Under the pieces are notes generated by a model. It made no database searches and was not told the DNA's origin. It saw only the letters and a program-made list of their open reading frames with translations. Shown piece after piece: positions 8,181 to 16,535 of a stretch of DNA of 64,000 nucleotides (within the stretch, counting starts at the first letter, position 1; each line of letters opens with the position of its first letter). The stretch is from Metarhizobium sp964253915. GTDB lineage: Bacteria; Pseudomonadota; Alphaproteobacteria; Rhizobiales; Rhizobiaceae. The translations under genes and the position numbers were made by a program. The stretch is taken from positions 248,001 to 312,000 of the forward strand of contig NZ_CAXUSG020000002.1 of assembly GCF_964253915.1 (NCBI RefSeq), read 5' to 3'.

Positions 8181-8621
8181 TCACCGTCCGCCGAAATGTC
8201 GTTTCAGCGCGTCGAACCCGCCCTGAAAGACGTTGGTGCCGATACCGTTGACAAGATCGGTCTCGACTTCCACGGCACAATCGAATTCCGCCGTCCATTC
8301 GATGAACGTCCGGTCACCGTCCGAGACCGGCGTCAGCCGCAGCGTCGCGATGTAGTTGGTCAGCGGCATCGGCCCTTCGAGGATGGTATAGGTGCAGAAC
8401 ATGTCGTAGTCCGAGAGGCCGAGCAGCTTCTCCCGCAGCCTGTCGCCGTTCTGCAGGTGGAAGTCGCGCACGCAGCCGATCTTGTCGGAAGGTTCGCCGT
8501 TCTCGATGCGGCTGTCGCGGATGCGCGGGTGCCAGCGCGGCAGGGCGTTGAAGTCGCGGACGCGCTCCCAGACCTTGGCCGCCGGTGCGTCGATGACGCT
8601 GGATACGAAGACACGGGCCAC
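8181..8621 (-). CDS. SRPBCC family protein (CoxG-like), copy 1
   Basis: 146 residues starting at GTG 8621 with GAGGTGAACC just ahead. The fold signature is VSSVIDAPAAKVWERVRDFNALPRWHPRIRDSRIE, then SDKIGCVRDFHL and a C-terminal helix NGIGTNVFQGGFDALKRHF. It sits 8 bases from both the flotillin-like gene upstream and the second SRPBCC gene downstream. With no membrane helix of its own it might bind the flotillin platform or a lipophilic substrate; this is inference from position. Dyadic SRPBCC genes could also form a heterodimer. Confidence 0.88.
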   Translation of the reverse strand: MARVFVSSVIDAPAAKVWERVRDFNALPRWHPRIRDSRIENGEPSDKIGCVRDFHLQNGDRLREKLLGLSDYDMFCTYTILEGPMPLTNYIATLRLTPVSDGDRTFIEWTAEFDCAVEVETDLVNGIGTNVFQGGFDALKRHFGGR

Positions 8622-8629
8622 GGTTCACC

Positions 8630-11569
8630 TCACTTCTTGTCGTCGGATTTCGGGGCACCCTTCGGCGCGGCATCCTTGGCGACACGCTGCAGGTCGCTTG
8701 CCTCGCGGATGAGGCCGCCCATCTTGGTCAGGCTGCCGCCCTCGATGCCGATATCGTGGAGCAGGTTGTCGATCAGCGGTGCCTGCACGCGGTAGCGCAG
8801 CGCCGATTCAATCACCTCGTCGGTCGGATTGCGCGGCGCGCCCTCGCCGCTGCCGATCCCGGCACCGCCGAGCTGCATGATGCGGATATCGTTGATCTTC
8901 TCCATCGGCTTGACCGAGGCCGCGACGATGCCTTCGATGTGATCGAGCAGCTTGCGGCGGAAGAGCGAGTAGCGGGCTTCGTCGGTGAGCACGTTCTCGG
9001 CCTCGTTGAGCAGCTTCTGCGCCTCGGCCTCGACGGCACGACGGACCTTCTCTGCAGACGCAGCAATGGTCTTTTCCTGCGCCGCCTTCTCGGCCATGAC
9101 GATATCGACGTTACGACGGCGCTTGGCTTCTTCGGTCTCGCGGGTGGTCTTCACCTGCTCCTCGGCTTCCGCCGCGCGGGCGCGGGCAAGGTCGGCTTCG
9201 GCGCGTGCGGCGGATTCCTCCAGCGACTTCTTGTAGAGAATGATTGCCTTCTCCATCAACGCGTTCTCGATTTCGCGCTCGCGATCCACCTCCAGCTTGC
9301 GGCGGTCGCGTTCCTGGGTGATGCGGGCTTCGTCGATGCCGCGTTCCGAGGCGATACGGGCGCGTTCCACCTCCTCGCGGGAAGCAATCTCGGCTTCGCG
9401 CAGCACCTGCGAGCGCGCGATTTCCAGCTGCTCGATAGCCCGCTTGCGTTCGACCCGGGCGGCTTCGAGAACACGGTCGCGCTCCACCTCCTTGGTTTCG
9501 ACGTCGCGCTGCGCGGCAATCTCGGCCTGGCGGACCTTGGCATCGGCCTCGGCACGTTCCGCCTTCTTGGCGGCAAGCTCGATGACCCGGGCCTCATCGG
9601 CTTCCTCGATGACACGCTTGCGTTCGATGTCGCGGACTTCCCGTTCCTTGGAGGAGGCAATGCGCTCCTTCTCGACCGCGAGGTCGGCGGCAATGCGCTC
9701 GCGCTCCACCGTGTCGCGGCGCTTGATATCGGCCGTCTCGATGGTGATGTCGCGCTCGATCTGCAGACTGCGCGTGTCCTTTTCGGCAGCGATCCGGTCG
9801 GCATCGATATGCGCCTGCTGAGCGATGCGCTCTTTCTCGATGGCGAGGTCAGTGGCGATGCGTTCGCGCTCCACCGCGTCGCGGCGCTTGATGTCGGCCG
9901 TCTCGACCGCTTCGTCGCGCTCGATCTGCAGGTTCTTGGTTTCCTTCTCGGCGGCGATGCGCTCGGCGTCGATCTTGAGCTGCTGCTCGATCCGCTCCTT
10001 CTCGATGGCAAGGTCCGTGGCAATGCGCTCGCGCTCGACGGCGTCACGGCGCTTGATGTCGGCGGTTTCCACGGCTTCGTCGCGGGCGATCTGCAGGTTC
10101 TTGGTGGTCTTCTCGGCGGTGATACGCTCGGCATCGATACGCGCCTGCTGCTCGATGCGTGCCTTTTCGACCTCCTCGTTGGCGAGGATCTCGGCGCTGC
10201 TCAGCGCCTTGGTGCGGGCGATCTCGCGTTCGCGGACGTCCTGTTCGTAGGCGATGCGATCGCCGGCGATCTTGCGCTCCTGGGCGATGCGGGCACCCTC
10301 CGTCGCTTCCCGGGCGGCGATCTCGGCTTCGTCGACCAGCCGCTGGCGCTGGATCTCGCGCGATTGCGTCTCGCGATCCCTGTCGATACGCGCTTCGGTG
10401 ACCTTGCGTTCCTGCTCGATGCGCGCGCGCTCGACATTTTCGCGGGCGGAAATCTCGGCCTGCTGGATCATGCTCTGGCGTTCGATCTCGCGGGCCTGGG
10501 TTTCGCGCTCGTTGGCGATGCGGGCTTCGGCAACGGCGCGTTCCTGCAGGATGCGGGCCTTTTCGATCTCCTCGCGGGTCTCGATCTCGGCCGTCTCGAT
10601 GGTCCGCTGCCGCTCCAGCTCGCGCTGCCGGATCTGCCGTTCTGCGGAAATGCGGGCCTCGGCGATGGCATGCTCGTTGGCGATGCGGTTCTTCTCGATC
10701 GCCTCGCGGGCGAGGATCATGGCGCTTTCGGCTTCGGTGTCGCGCTCGGCGCGTTCGCGGGCCAGCTGGGCGCGCTGCTGGGCACGGCGGAACTCGACGT
10801 CGCGTTCCTGCTCCAGCCGGGCCTCTTCGCTGGCGCGCTCGATTTCCAACGCCTGCTTTTCGGCTTCGAGGTTCCGGGTGCGGATCTTGATGATCGAATC
10901 CTGCTCGATATCGTTGCGCAGCTTGCGGCGGCTTTCGATATCCTGGATGAGCAGCGTCAGACCTTCGGCGTCGAAGCGGTTCGAAGGGTTGAAATATTGC
11001 AGCTCGGTCTGGTCGATGTCCTTGATCGCCACCGATTCCAGCTCGAGGCCGTTCTTCGACAGTCCCTCCTGGGCGAGGTCGCGGACGCGGTTGACGTATT
11101 CGGCGCGCTGCTCGTGCATTTCCTCCATGCTCATCTCGGCCGAGATGGCACGGAGCGCGGATTCGAACTTGCCGGACAGCAGGGCATGAAGGTTCTGTGC
11201 TTCCAGCGTCCGCCGGCCGAGGGTGGAGGCGGCAATCGACACCGCCTCGCGGGTCGGCCGGACGCGGACGTAGAATTCCGCCTCGACATCGACGCGCATG
11301 CGGTCCTTGCTGATCAGCGCCGTCTCACGGTTGCGGACGATCTCCAGCGGCAGGGTGTTCATGTTGACCGGCGTGATGTCGTGGATGATCGGCCAGACGA
11401 AGGCGCCGCCATCGATCACCACCTTTTCGCCGAGGAAACCGGTGCGGACGAAGGCGATTTCCTTGGTCGAGCGCCGGTAGAGCCAGTTCATCACCCAATA
11501 GATGATAGCGATGACGATGACCGCCAGAATAAGCCAAAGAATGAGCTGGCCGATCAGCTGTCCAGTCAT
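8630..11569 (-). CDS. giant flotillin-like SPFH protein with hendecad repeats
   Basis: 979 residues, about twice the size of bacterial flotillins such as YqiK. Order: membrane helix at residues ~5-28, SPFH/band-7 domain ~30-200, an uninterrupted charged coiled coil ~205-860, then the flotillin C-terminal region (RYSLFRRKLLDHIEGIVAASVKP, ~866-888) and a Gly-containing tail. The coil contains four tandem 44-residue repeats starting at 316, 360, 404 and 448 (each beginning RE(L/I)xR) and then 55-residue repeats starting at 492, 547 and 602 (each LQIxRD...ETADIKRRD). Both lengths are multiples of 11, the mark of hendecad coils. Start 11569 has GGGGAGAG upstream. Its place between a transport ATPase pair and the molybdenum hydroxylase genes suggests a membrane scaffold for that enzyme. 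Confidence 0.9.
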   Translation of the reverse strand: MTGQLIGQLILWLILAVIVIAIIYWVMNWLYRRSTKEIAFVRTGFLGEKVVIDGGAFVWPIIHDITPVNMNTLPLEIVRNRETALISKDRMRVDVEAEFYVRVRPTREAVSIAASTLGRRTLEAQNLHALLSGKFESALRAISAEMSMEEMHEQRAEYVNRVRDLAQEGLSKNGLELESVAIKDIDQTELQYFNPSNRFDAEGLTLLIQDIESRRKLRNDIEQDSIIKIRTRNLEAEKQALEIERASEEARLEQERDVEFRRAQQRAQLARERAERDTEAESAMILAREAIEKNRIANEHAIAEARISAERQIRQRELERQRTIETAEIETREEIEKARILQERAVAEARIANERETQAREIERQSMIQQAEISARENVERARIEQERKVTEARIDRDRETQSREIQRQRLVDEAEIAAREATEGARIAQERKIAGDRIAYEQDVREREIARTKALSSAEILANEEVEKARIEQQARIDAERITAEKTTKNLQIARDEAVETADIKRRDAVERERIATDLAIEKERIEQQLKIDAERIAAEKETKNLQIERDEAVETADIKRRDAVERERIATDLAIEKERIAQQAHIDADRIAAEKDTRSLQIERDITIETADIKRRDTVERERIAADLAVEKERIASSKEREVRDIERKRVIEEADEARVIELAAKKAERAEADAKVRQAEIAAQRDVETKEVERDRVLEAARVERKRAIEQLEIARSQVLREAEIASREEVERARIASERGIDEARITQERDRRKLEVDREREIENALMEKAIILYKKSLEESAARAEADLARARAAEAEEQVKTTRETEEAKRRRNVDIVMAEKAAQEKTIAASAEKVRRAVEAEAQKLLNEAENVLTDEARYSLFRRKLLDHIEGIVAASVKPMEKINDIRIMQLGGAGIGSGEGAPRNPTDEVIESALRYRVQAPLIDNLLHDIGIEGGSLTKMGGLIREASDLQRVAKDAAPKGAPKSDDKK

Positions 11570-11618
11570 GGTTTCTCTCCCCTTATGCGCGTCGTGACGG
11601 TTTTGGCGATCATGGCGC

Positions 11619-12449
11619 TCACCGTCCCTTGATCTGTTTGAACCGGGCGGTCTGCTCGGTCAGCGCGGTCTCGGCCGGCAGCCGCTCCATCGAGGAGGCG
11701 CCGTAAAAGCCGTGGCAATTTTTCGTGTTCTTCAGGATGAACTCGGCATCGTCAGGCATGGCGACCGGGCCGCCATGGGCGAGGATGATCACATCCTTGT
11801 TGACCTTCAGCGCCGCTTCAGACCACTCGTCGACCAGTGCCGGGCAATCCTCGAGTTTCAAGGCCGTCTCCGCACCGATCGAACCGCCGGTCGTCAGCCC
11901 GAAATGACAGACGATGATATCGGCGCCGGCCTTCGCCATCGCTTCCGCCTCGCCGGCATTGAAGACGTAGGGCGTGGTCAGCAGGTCGCGGTCATGCGCC
12001 TTGGCGATCATGTCCACTTCCAGCCCGTAGGACATGCCGGTCTCTTCCAGATTGGCGCGGAAGGTGCCGTCGATCAGGCCAACGGTTGGAAAGTTCTGCA
12101 CGCCGGAAAAGCCGATACGCTTCAACTCGTCGAGGAACACATCCATCTGCCGGAACGGATCGGTGCCGTTGACGCCGGCGAGAACAGGCGTGTGCTTGAC
12201 CACCGGCAGCACCTCGCGCGCCATGTCGACAACGATCTGGTTGGCGTCGCCGTATGCCAGCAGGCCGGCGAGCGAGCCGCGCCCGGCCATGCGGTACCGC
12301 CCGGAATTGTAGATGACGATGAGGTCGATGCCGCCGGCCTCCTCGCATTTCGCCGAAAGCCCGGTGCCGGCGCCGCCGCCGACGATCGGCTGGCCGCGCG
12401 CCACCATGCCGCGGAATTTTTCGAGGATCTTCGATCGTTCGATCGCCAT
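11619..12449 (-). CDS. phosphoenolpyruvate hydrolase-family TIM-barrel protein (Tm-1 C-terminal domain type)
   Basis: 276 residues of the PEP_hydrolase family (Pfam PF09370 as I know it): a TIM barrel with VGGGAGTGLSAKCEEAGGIDLIVIYNSGRYRMAGRGS at the N-terminus and IIVCHFGLTTGGSIGA and VIILAHGGPVAMPDDA later. In plants the Tm-1 protein is a fusion of a UPF0261 domain and this barrel; here the UPF0261 domain is at the end of the preceding gene, 3 bases upstream. The ATG at 12449 has GGAGATAAATC ahead. Function of the pair in bacteria is not established; the neighbours point to catabolism. Confidence 0.85.
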   Translation of the reverse strand: MAIERSKILEKFRGMVARGQPIVGGGAGTGLSAKCEEAGGIDLIVIYNSGRYRMAGRGSLAGLLAYGDANQIVVDMAREVLPVVKHTPVLAGVNGTDPFRQMDVFLDELKRIGFSGVQNFPTVGLIDGTFRANLEETGMSYGLEVDMIAKAHDRDLLTTPYVFNAGEAEAMAKAGADIIVCHFGLTTGGSIGAETALKLEDCPALVDEWSEAALKVNKDVIILAHGGPVAMPDDAEFILKNTKNCHGFYGASSMERLPAETALTEQTARFKQIKGR

Positions 12450-12452
12450 GAT

Positions 12453-14672
12453 TTATCTCCTTGCCCGTCCCGGCCGCTGCCGCCCGCCGCCGTGCAGGGC
12501 GCGGAAGGTGCGGACGATTTCGTCCGAAAAAGCCGGGTCGTTGATGTGATGCGGTACGCGGATGAGTTGCCGGTTGGATGTCGTTCGCACCGTCTCTTCC
12601 AGTGCACGGAACAGGGCACGATCAGCTTCCGGATCGTGGAATGGCTGACCGGGGCGGTCGAGCGCCGAGACGCCGCCCTCGGGCAGAAAGAAGCGCACCG
12701 GCCCCTCCATCTCGTTCAGCCGACCGCCGATCCAGCGGCCCATCTCGGTGTTTTCCGCCCGCGTCGTGCGCATCAGCGTCACCTGCGGATTGTGCTTGTA
12801 GAACAGGCGGTTCCTGAATTTTTCCGGCACGGTTTCCGGCGCGCCGAAATTCACCATGTCGAGTGCGCCGACCGAGCCGATATAGGGCATCTGCCTGCGG
12901 ATCACGGCGCCGAAGCGGTCTTCCGTCGCCGGGAAGATGCCGCCGACCAGCATGTCGCAGATCTCGGTGGTGGTGATGTCGATGACTGCGGATATCTGGC
13001 CGCCGTCGATCAGCTTTTCCATCGACTGGCCGCCGATGCCGGTAGCGTGGAAGACGAGGCATTCGTAATCCTCGCCGAGCGCGGCGGTGATCTGCTGGAC
13101 GCAGGGCGTGGTGACGCCGAACATGGTGAGGCCGACCGTGCGCGGTGCTTCGGCAGCAGTGGTCCGGCGGGTCTCCGTCCGGCTTGCCTGCTGCGCCTTG
13201 ACGATGCCGACCAGCGCGTTGGCGCCGTTCGCCAGGATGTCGCGGGTGATTGAGTTCAGCCCCTGCACGTCGGCGACCGAATGCAGCATGAAGATATCCG
13301 AGGCGCCGACATATTTGCGCACGTCGCCGGAAGCGACCGTGGAGATCATCACCTTTGGAATGCCGACCTTCAGCGCCCGCATCGCCGGCGCAACGATGGC
13401 CGTACCGCCCGAACCGGCGGCGCTGATGATGCCGAGCACGGCGCCGCGCCGCTGCATCCAGCGCTCGAAGGCAAGCGTCATGCCGGCGACCGAGGTGCCG
13501 CGATCCGACGTGAAAACGCCGCTGGCTCCGCGCGGATGGAAGGCGGCGATCTGGTGGGCCGGGATATCGGCGCCGGAATGTTTGCCCGAGGTCGAGAGGT
13601 CGACCAGGCGCACCGGCAGGCCGGCAGCCTTGATGATGTCCCTGATGTAACGCAGTTCCTCGCCCTTGGTGTCGAGCGTGCCGGCCACCAGCACGGCCAT
13701 ATCGCCGCCGGCGTTGAGCTGGCGCAGCTCCGCCGAACCGATGTCCGTCGAGCCGGAGCCGACCTGCGTCATCGGCCGGGCCGACTGTTCCAGCACACGC
13801 ACCGGAACCGGCTGCGACCATCGGGTCGGCTGCTTCGGGTTCGAGACGTAGATCTTGGTGACGGTCGATGCGGCACGCGGTTCGGCGGCGCCCCGGTCCG
13901 TGCCTTCGGCCGGTGCCGTTTCCGGCTCGTGCGCCTCCTCGCCATGGCGGCCGACGCCGAGCAGGCGCTGCTGCAATTCGCGGTCGCCCGCCAGTTGGAC
14001 GGCATCGGTGACGCGGTTGATGCGGCCGTTGACCATGATCGCGACCTTGTCCGCGACTGTGGTGGCGACGCCGATGTTCTGCTCGATGACGAGGACGTCG
14101 ATATCGCCCTCCTCGCCGAGCCGCACCAGCATCTCGGCGACCTGGTTGACGATGACCGGCGCAAGGCCCTCGGTCGGCTCGTCCATCACAAGCAGTTTCG
14201 GGTTGAGCAGCAGGGCACGGGAAATCGCCAGCATCTGCTGCTCGCCGCCGGAAAGCTGGCCGCCGCCGTTTTGCTTGCGCTCGGCAAGCCGCGGGAAGGT
14301 GGCGTAGATGCGGTCCACCGACCAGGCGCCCTTGTTGGCGCCGGCCACCAGCCGCAGGTGTTCGTCCACCGTCAGCGACCGCCAAAGCCGACGGCCCTGC
14401 GGCACGTAGCCGATGCCGAGGCGGGCGATATCGGCCGGCGCCTTGCCGCGCAGCTCCTGCCCGGCGAAGCGGATCGAGCCGCTGGAGGACGGCACGAGGC
14501 CCATGATCGCCTTGCAGAGCGTCGTCTTGCCCATGCCGTTGCGGCCGACGACAGAGAGCACGCCGCCTTGCAGCGTCAGGTCGACGCCCTGCAGCGCGTG
14601 CGAGGAGCCGTAATAGACGTTCAGTCCGCGGACTTCGAGGATGGGGGCAGACGATCTCGGGCGCTCAGCCAT
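12453..14672 (-). CDS. LivF-type ABC ATPase fused to Tm-1-like (UPF0261) domain
   Basis: 739 residues, a fusion. Residues ~11-235 are a LivF ATPase: Walker A GRNGMGKT (43-50), signature LSGGE (140-144), Walker B LLVMDE (160-165), H-loop region VLVIEQNIG. Residues ~240-320 are an Ala/Pro/Glu-rich linker. Residues ~323-735 are a full UPF0261 (Tm-1-like ATP-binding) domain: MAVLVAGTLDTKGEELRYI, GASGVFTSDRGTSVAG, GIISAAGSGGTAIVAPAM, VFHATGIGGQSMEKLI. There is no frame break, stop or second ribosome-binding site in the linker, so one polypeptide is expected. The start overlaps the livG stop by 8 bases. Fusing a transporter ATPase to Tm-1 suggests coupling of import to the first metabolic step. Confidence 0.9.
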   Translation of the reverse strand: MAERPRSSAPILEVRGLNVYYGSSHALQGVDLTLQGGVLSVVGRNGMGKTTLCKAIMGLVPSSSGSIRFAGQELRGKAPADIARLGIGYVPQGRRLWRSLTVDEHLRLVAGANKGAWSVDRIYATFPRLAERKQNGGGQLSGGEQQMLAISRALLLNPKLLVMDEPTEGLAPVIVNQVAEMLVRLGEEGDIDVLVIEQNIGVATTVADKVAIMVNGRINRVTDAVQLAGDRELQQRLLGVGRHGEEAHEPETAPAEGTDRGAAEPRAASTVTKIYVSNPKQPTRWSQPVPVRVLEQSARPMTQVGSGSTDIGSAELRQLNAGGDMAVLVAGTLDTKGEELRYIRDIIKAAGLPVRLVDLSTSGKHSGADIPAHQIAAFHPRGASGVFTSDRGTSVAGMTLAFERWMQRRGAVLGIISAAGSGGTAIVAPAMRALKVGIPKVMISTVASGDVRKYVGASDIFMLHSVADVQGLNSITRDILANGANALVGIVKAQQASRTETRRTTAAEAPRTVGLTMFGVTTPCVQQITAALGEDYECLVFHATGIGGQSMEKLIDGGQISAVIDITTTEICDMLVGGIFPATEDRFGAVIRRQMPYIGSVGALDMVNFGAPETVPEKFRNRLFYKHNPQVTLMRTTRAENTEMGRWIGGRLNEMEGPVRFFLPEGGVSALDRPGQPFHDPEADRALFRALEETVRTTSNRQLIRVPHHINDPAFSDEIVRTFRALHGGGRQRPGRARR

Positions 14673-15450
14673 GGCCGCCTCCGAGATAAAGTTCCTGCAC
14701 CTCAGGATCGCTTTCGATCTCGCTCGGCCGGCCTTCCTTGAAGATACGGCCGTTGTGCATCATCGTCACGCTTTCCGAGACGCGCAACGCCACGTCCATG
14801 TCGTGCTCGATGATGATGTAGCCGATATGCGCCGGCAGGTTGGTCAGGATTTCGATCAGTTCGCGCCGCTCGGTCGGCGAGAGGCCGGCGGCCGGCTCGT
14901 CGAAGAGGATAAAGCGCGGGGCGCCGGCGAGCGCCAGGGCGATTTCCAGCTGGCGCTGCTGGCCGTAGGACAGTTCGGCAACCTTGGTGTCGCGCACGTC
15001 GATCAGGTGCACGGCGGTGGCAAGCTGTTCGGCGGAGTGCATCAGCGCTTCGTTGCGCCGCGGCCGGATCAGCGAGAAGCGGCCGCGCGACACGCCGCGA
15101 CAGGCGAGGTAGATGTTGTCGAGGACGCTCAGGCCGGTGAACAAGAGCGAGATCTGGTAGGTGCGGCGCAGGCCGCGGCGGATACGCTCATAGGCCGGGA
15201 ATTCGGTGACATCCTCGCCGAACAGGCGGATGGTGCCGGAGGTCGGCAGGAAATCGCCGGTGATGCAGTTGAACAGCGTCGTCTTGCCGGCGCCGTTGGA
15301 GCCGAGCACGGCGCGGCGTTCGCCGGGGCGCACGGTCAGCGATACGTCGGTCAGGGCGGCCAGCGCCCCGAACATGCGGGTGACGCCGCGCAGTTCGAGC
15401 GCATTGGCTGTGCCGGCGGCAGACAGTCTTTGTGCAACGCTGACGGCCAT
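14665..15450 (-). CDS. livG: branched-chain amino acid-type ABC transporter ATPase
   Basis: 261 residues with Walker A GSNGAGKT, signature LSYGQQRQLE (Gly-Gln-Gln variant common in LivG), Walker B FILFDEPAAGLSPTERRE and the LivG C-terminal extension VTMMHNGRIFKEGRPSEIESDPEVQELYLGG. It energises import with the permeases encoded just upstream. The start at 15450 overlaps the livM stop by one base (TGATG); the open frame to 15771 is antisense-like over livM and rejected. Confidence 0.93.
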   Translation of the reverse strand: MAVSVAQRLSAAGTANALELRGVTRMFGALAALTDVSLTVRPGERRAVLGSNGAGKTTLFNCITGDFLPTSGTIRLFGEDVTEFPAYERIRRGLRRTYQISLLFTGLSVLDNIYLACRGVSRGRFSLIRPRRNEALMHSAEQLATAVHLIDVRDTKVAELSYGQQRQLEIALALAGAPRFILFDEPAAGLSPTERRELIEILTNLPAHIGYIIIEHDMDVALRVSESVTMMHNGRIFKEGRPSEIESDPEVQELYLGGGHG

Positions 15451-16535
15451 CAGAGCCTCCTGTCCCGCTCTGACGTCAACGACGAAGCCGCGCGCATGCG
15501 GTCGCGGAAGCGTGGCCACAGCCCCAGGATGCCGTCCGGCGACCAGAAGACGATGGCAAGGAAGGCAAGGCCGACGAGCAGCTGGAACCGCTCGCCCGGA
15601 ATACCGACCAGCACGAGGATATCGAGTGCGAAGGTGCGAAGCACGACGAAGATCAGTGCGCCGATGAACGGCCCGATCGGGTGGCGCATGCCGCCGATGA
15701 CGGCGATGACCAGGATATCGATGGCCGGGCCGACGGCCACCGTGCCGGGTGAGATCTGGGCGTTGAGCCACACCAGCAGCACGCCGGCGACAGCGGCGAT
15801 GAAGCTGGCGAAAGCATAAGCCGCGATGCGGTGCGCCGTGACGTTGAAGCCGAGGGCGGCCATGCGGCGCGGATTGTCGCGCACGCCCTGGAGCGCCAGG
15901 CCGAACGGCGAGCGGGCGACGTAGATCACCACGAAATAGGCAAGCGTCGCGAAAAACAGCGTCAGGTAATAGATCGGCACCGGCTGTCGCCAGTCGACGC
16001 CGAAGAGCTGCGGCGGCAGCACCTGGTTAAAACCGTTGAAGCCGTTGAAAACGCCGTAGTTCTGGCGAACGAAATAGAAGAAGGCGGTGGCAATCGCCAG
16101 CGTTATCATGATCGTGTAGATGCCGGCCGTCCGCACCGCCAGCGCCCCGGTGATCGTGCCGAACAGCGTGGCGATGGCGAGCGCCATGGGCACGGAAAGC
16201 CACCAGGGCCAGCCGAGGCTGATCTGCACCACGCCGCTATGGCCGAAGACCGCGACCATGTAGGCCGCAAGGCCGGCGACTGACATCTGCACCAGGCTGA
16301 CCATGCCGCCGTAACCGCCCAGAAACATAAGGCTCAGCGCCACCATGCCGAGGATGAAAGCCCATCCAAAAATCTGGAACAGCACGAAATTGCTGGCGAC
16401 GACAGGCATCAGTAACAGGATGAAACCGAGAACCCAATAGACCCAGGGAATGTTTGCCGGCCCAAGCAGTTCGGTACGCTTGTGTGGCTTGCCGGCGGGG
16501 TCGACGCGACTGGTGAACTGGTCCGTGGTGGCCAT
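15450..16535 (-). CDS. livM: LIV-type ABC transporter permease
   Basis: 361 residues with about nine to ten hydrophobic segments and the LivM signature region YGGMVSLVQMSVAGLAAYMVA, AVRTAGIYTIMITLAIATAFFY and the cytoplasmic loop SPFGLALQGVRDNPRRMAALGFNV that contacts the ATPase. It starts at ATG 16535, overlapping the livH stop by one base. The last ~30 residues are charged, cytoplasmic and unremarkable. Confidence 0.93.
   Translation of the reverse strand: MATTDQFTSRVDPAGKPHKRTELLGPANIPWVYWVLGFILLLMPVVASNFVLFQIFGWAFILGMVALSLMFLGGYGGMVSLVQMSVAGLAAYMVAVFGHSGVVQISLGWPWWLSVPMALAIATLFGTITGALAVRTAGIYTIMITLAIATAFFYFVRQNYGVFNGFNGFNQVLPPQLFGVDWRQPVPIYYLTLFFATLAYFVVIYVARSPFGLALQGVRDNPRRMAALGFNVTAHRIAAYAFASFIAAVAGVLLVWLNAQISPGTVAVGPAIDILVIAVIGGMRHPIGPFIGALIFVVLRTFALDILVLVGIPGERFQLLVGLAFLAIVFWSPDGILGLWPRFRDRMRAASSLTSERDRRL

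Noticed and set aside
1447..8621. CO dehydrogenase locus
   Set aside because: The active-site loop lacks the AYRCSFR signature and the large subunit is split, so the Cox-like accessory genes do not make it a CO dehydrogenase.
8756..11632. 958-codon open frame on the plus strand with Leu/Asp/Gly-rich repeats
   Set aside because: It is the exact antisense of the flotillin-like gene; its repeats mirror the hendecad repeats, and the high third-position GC keeps the opposite frame open.
12622..14385. 587-codon minus-strand frame rich in Arg within the LivF-Tm-1 gene
   Set aside because: Out of frame with the domain-bearing reading; Arg/His/Pro-rich composition is typical of a shadow frame.
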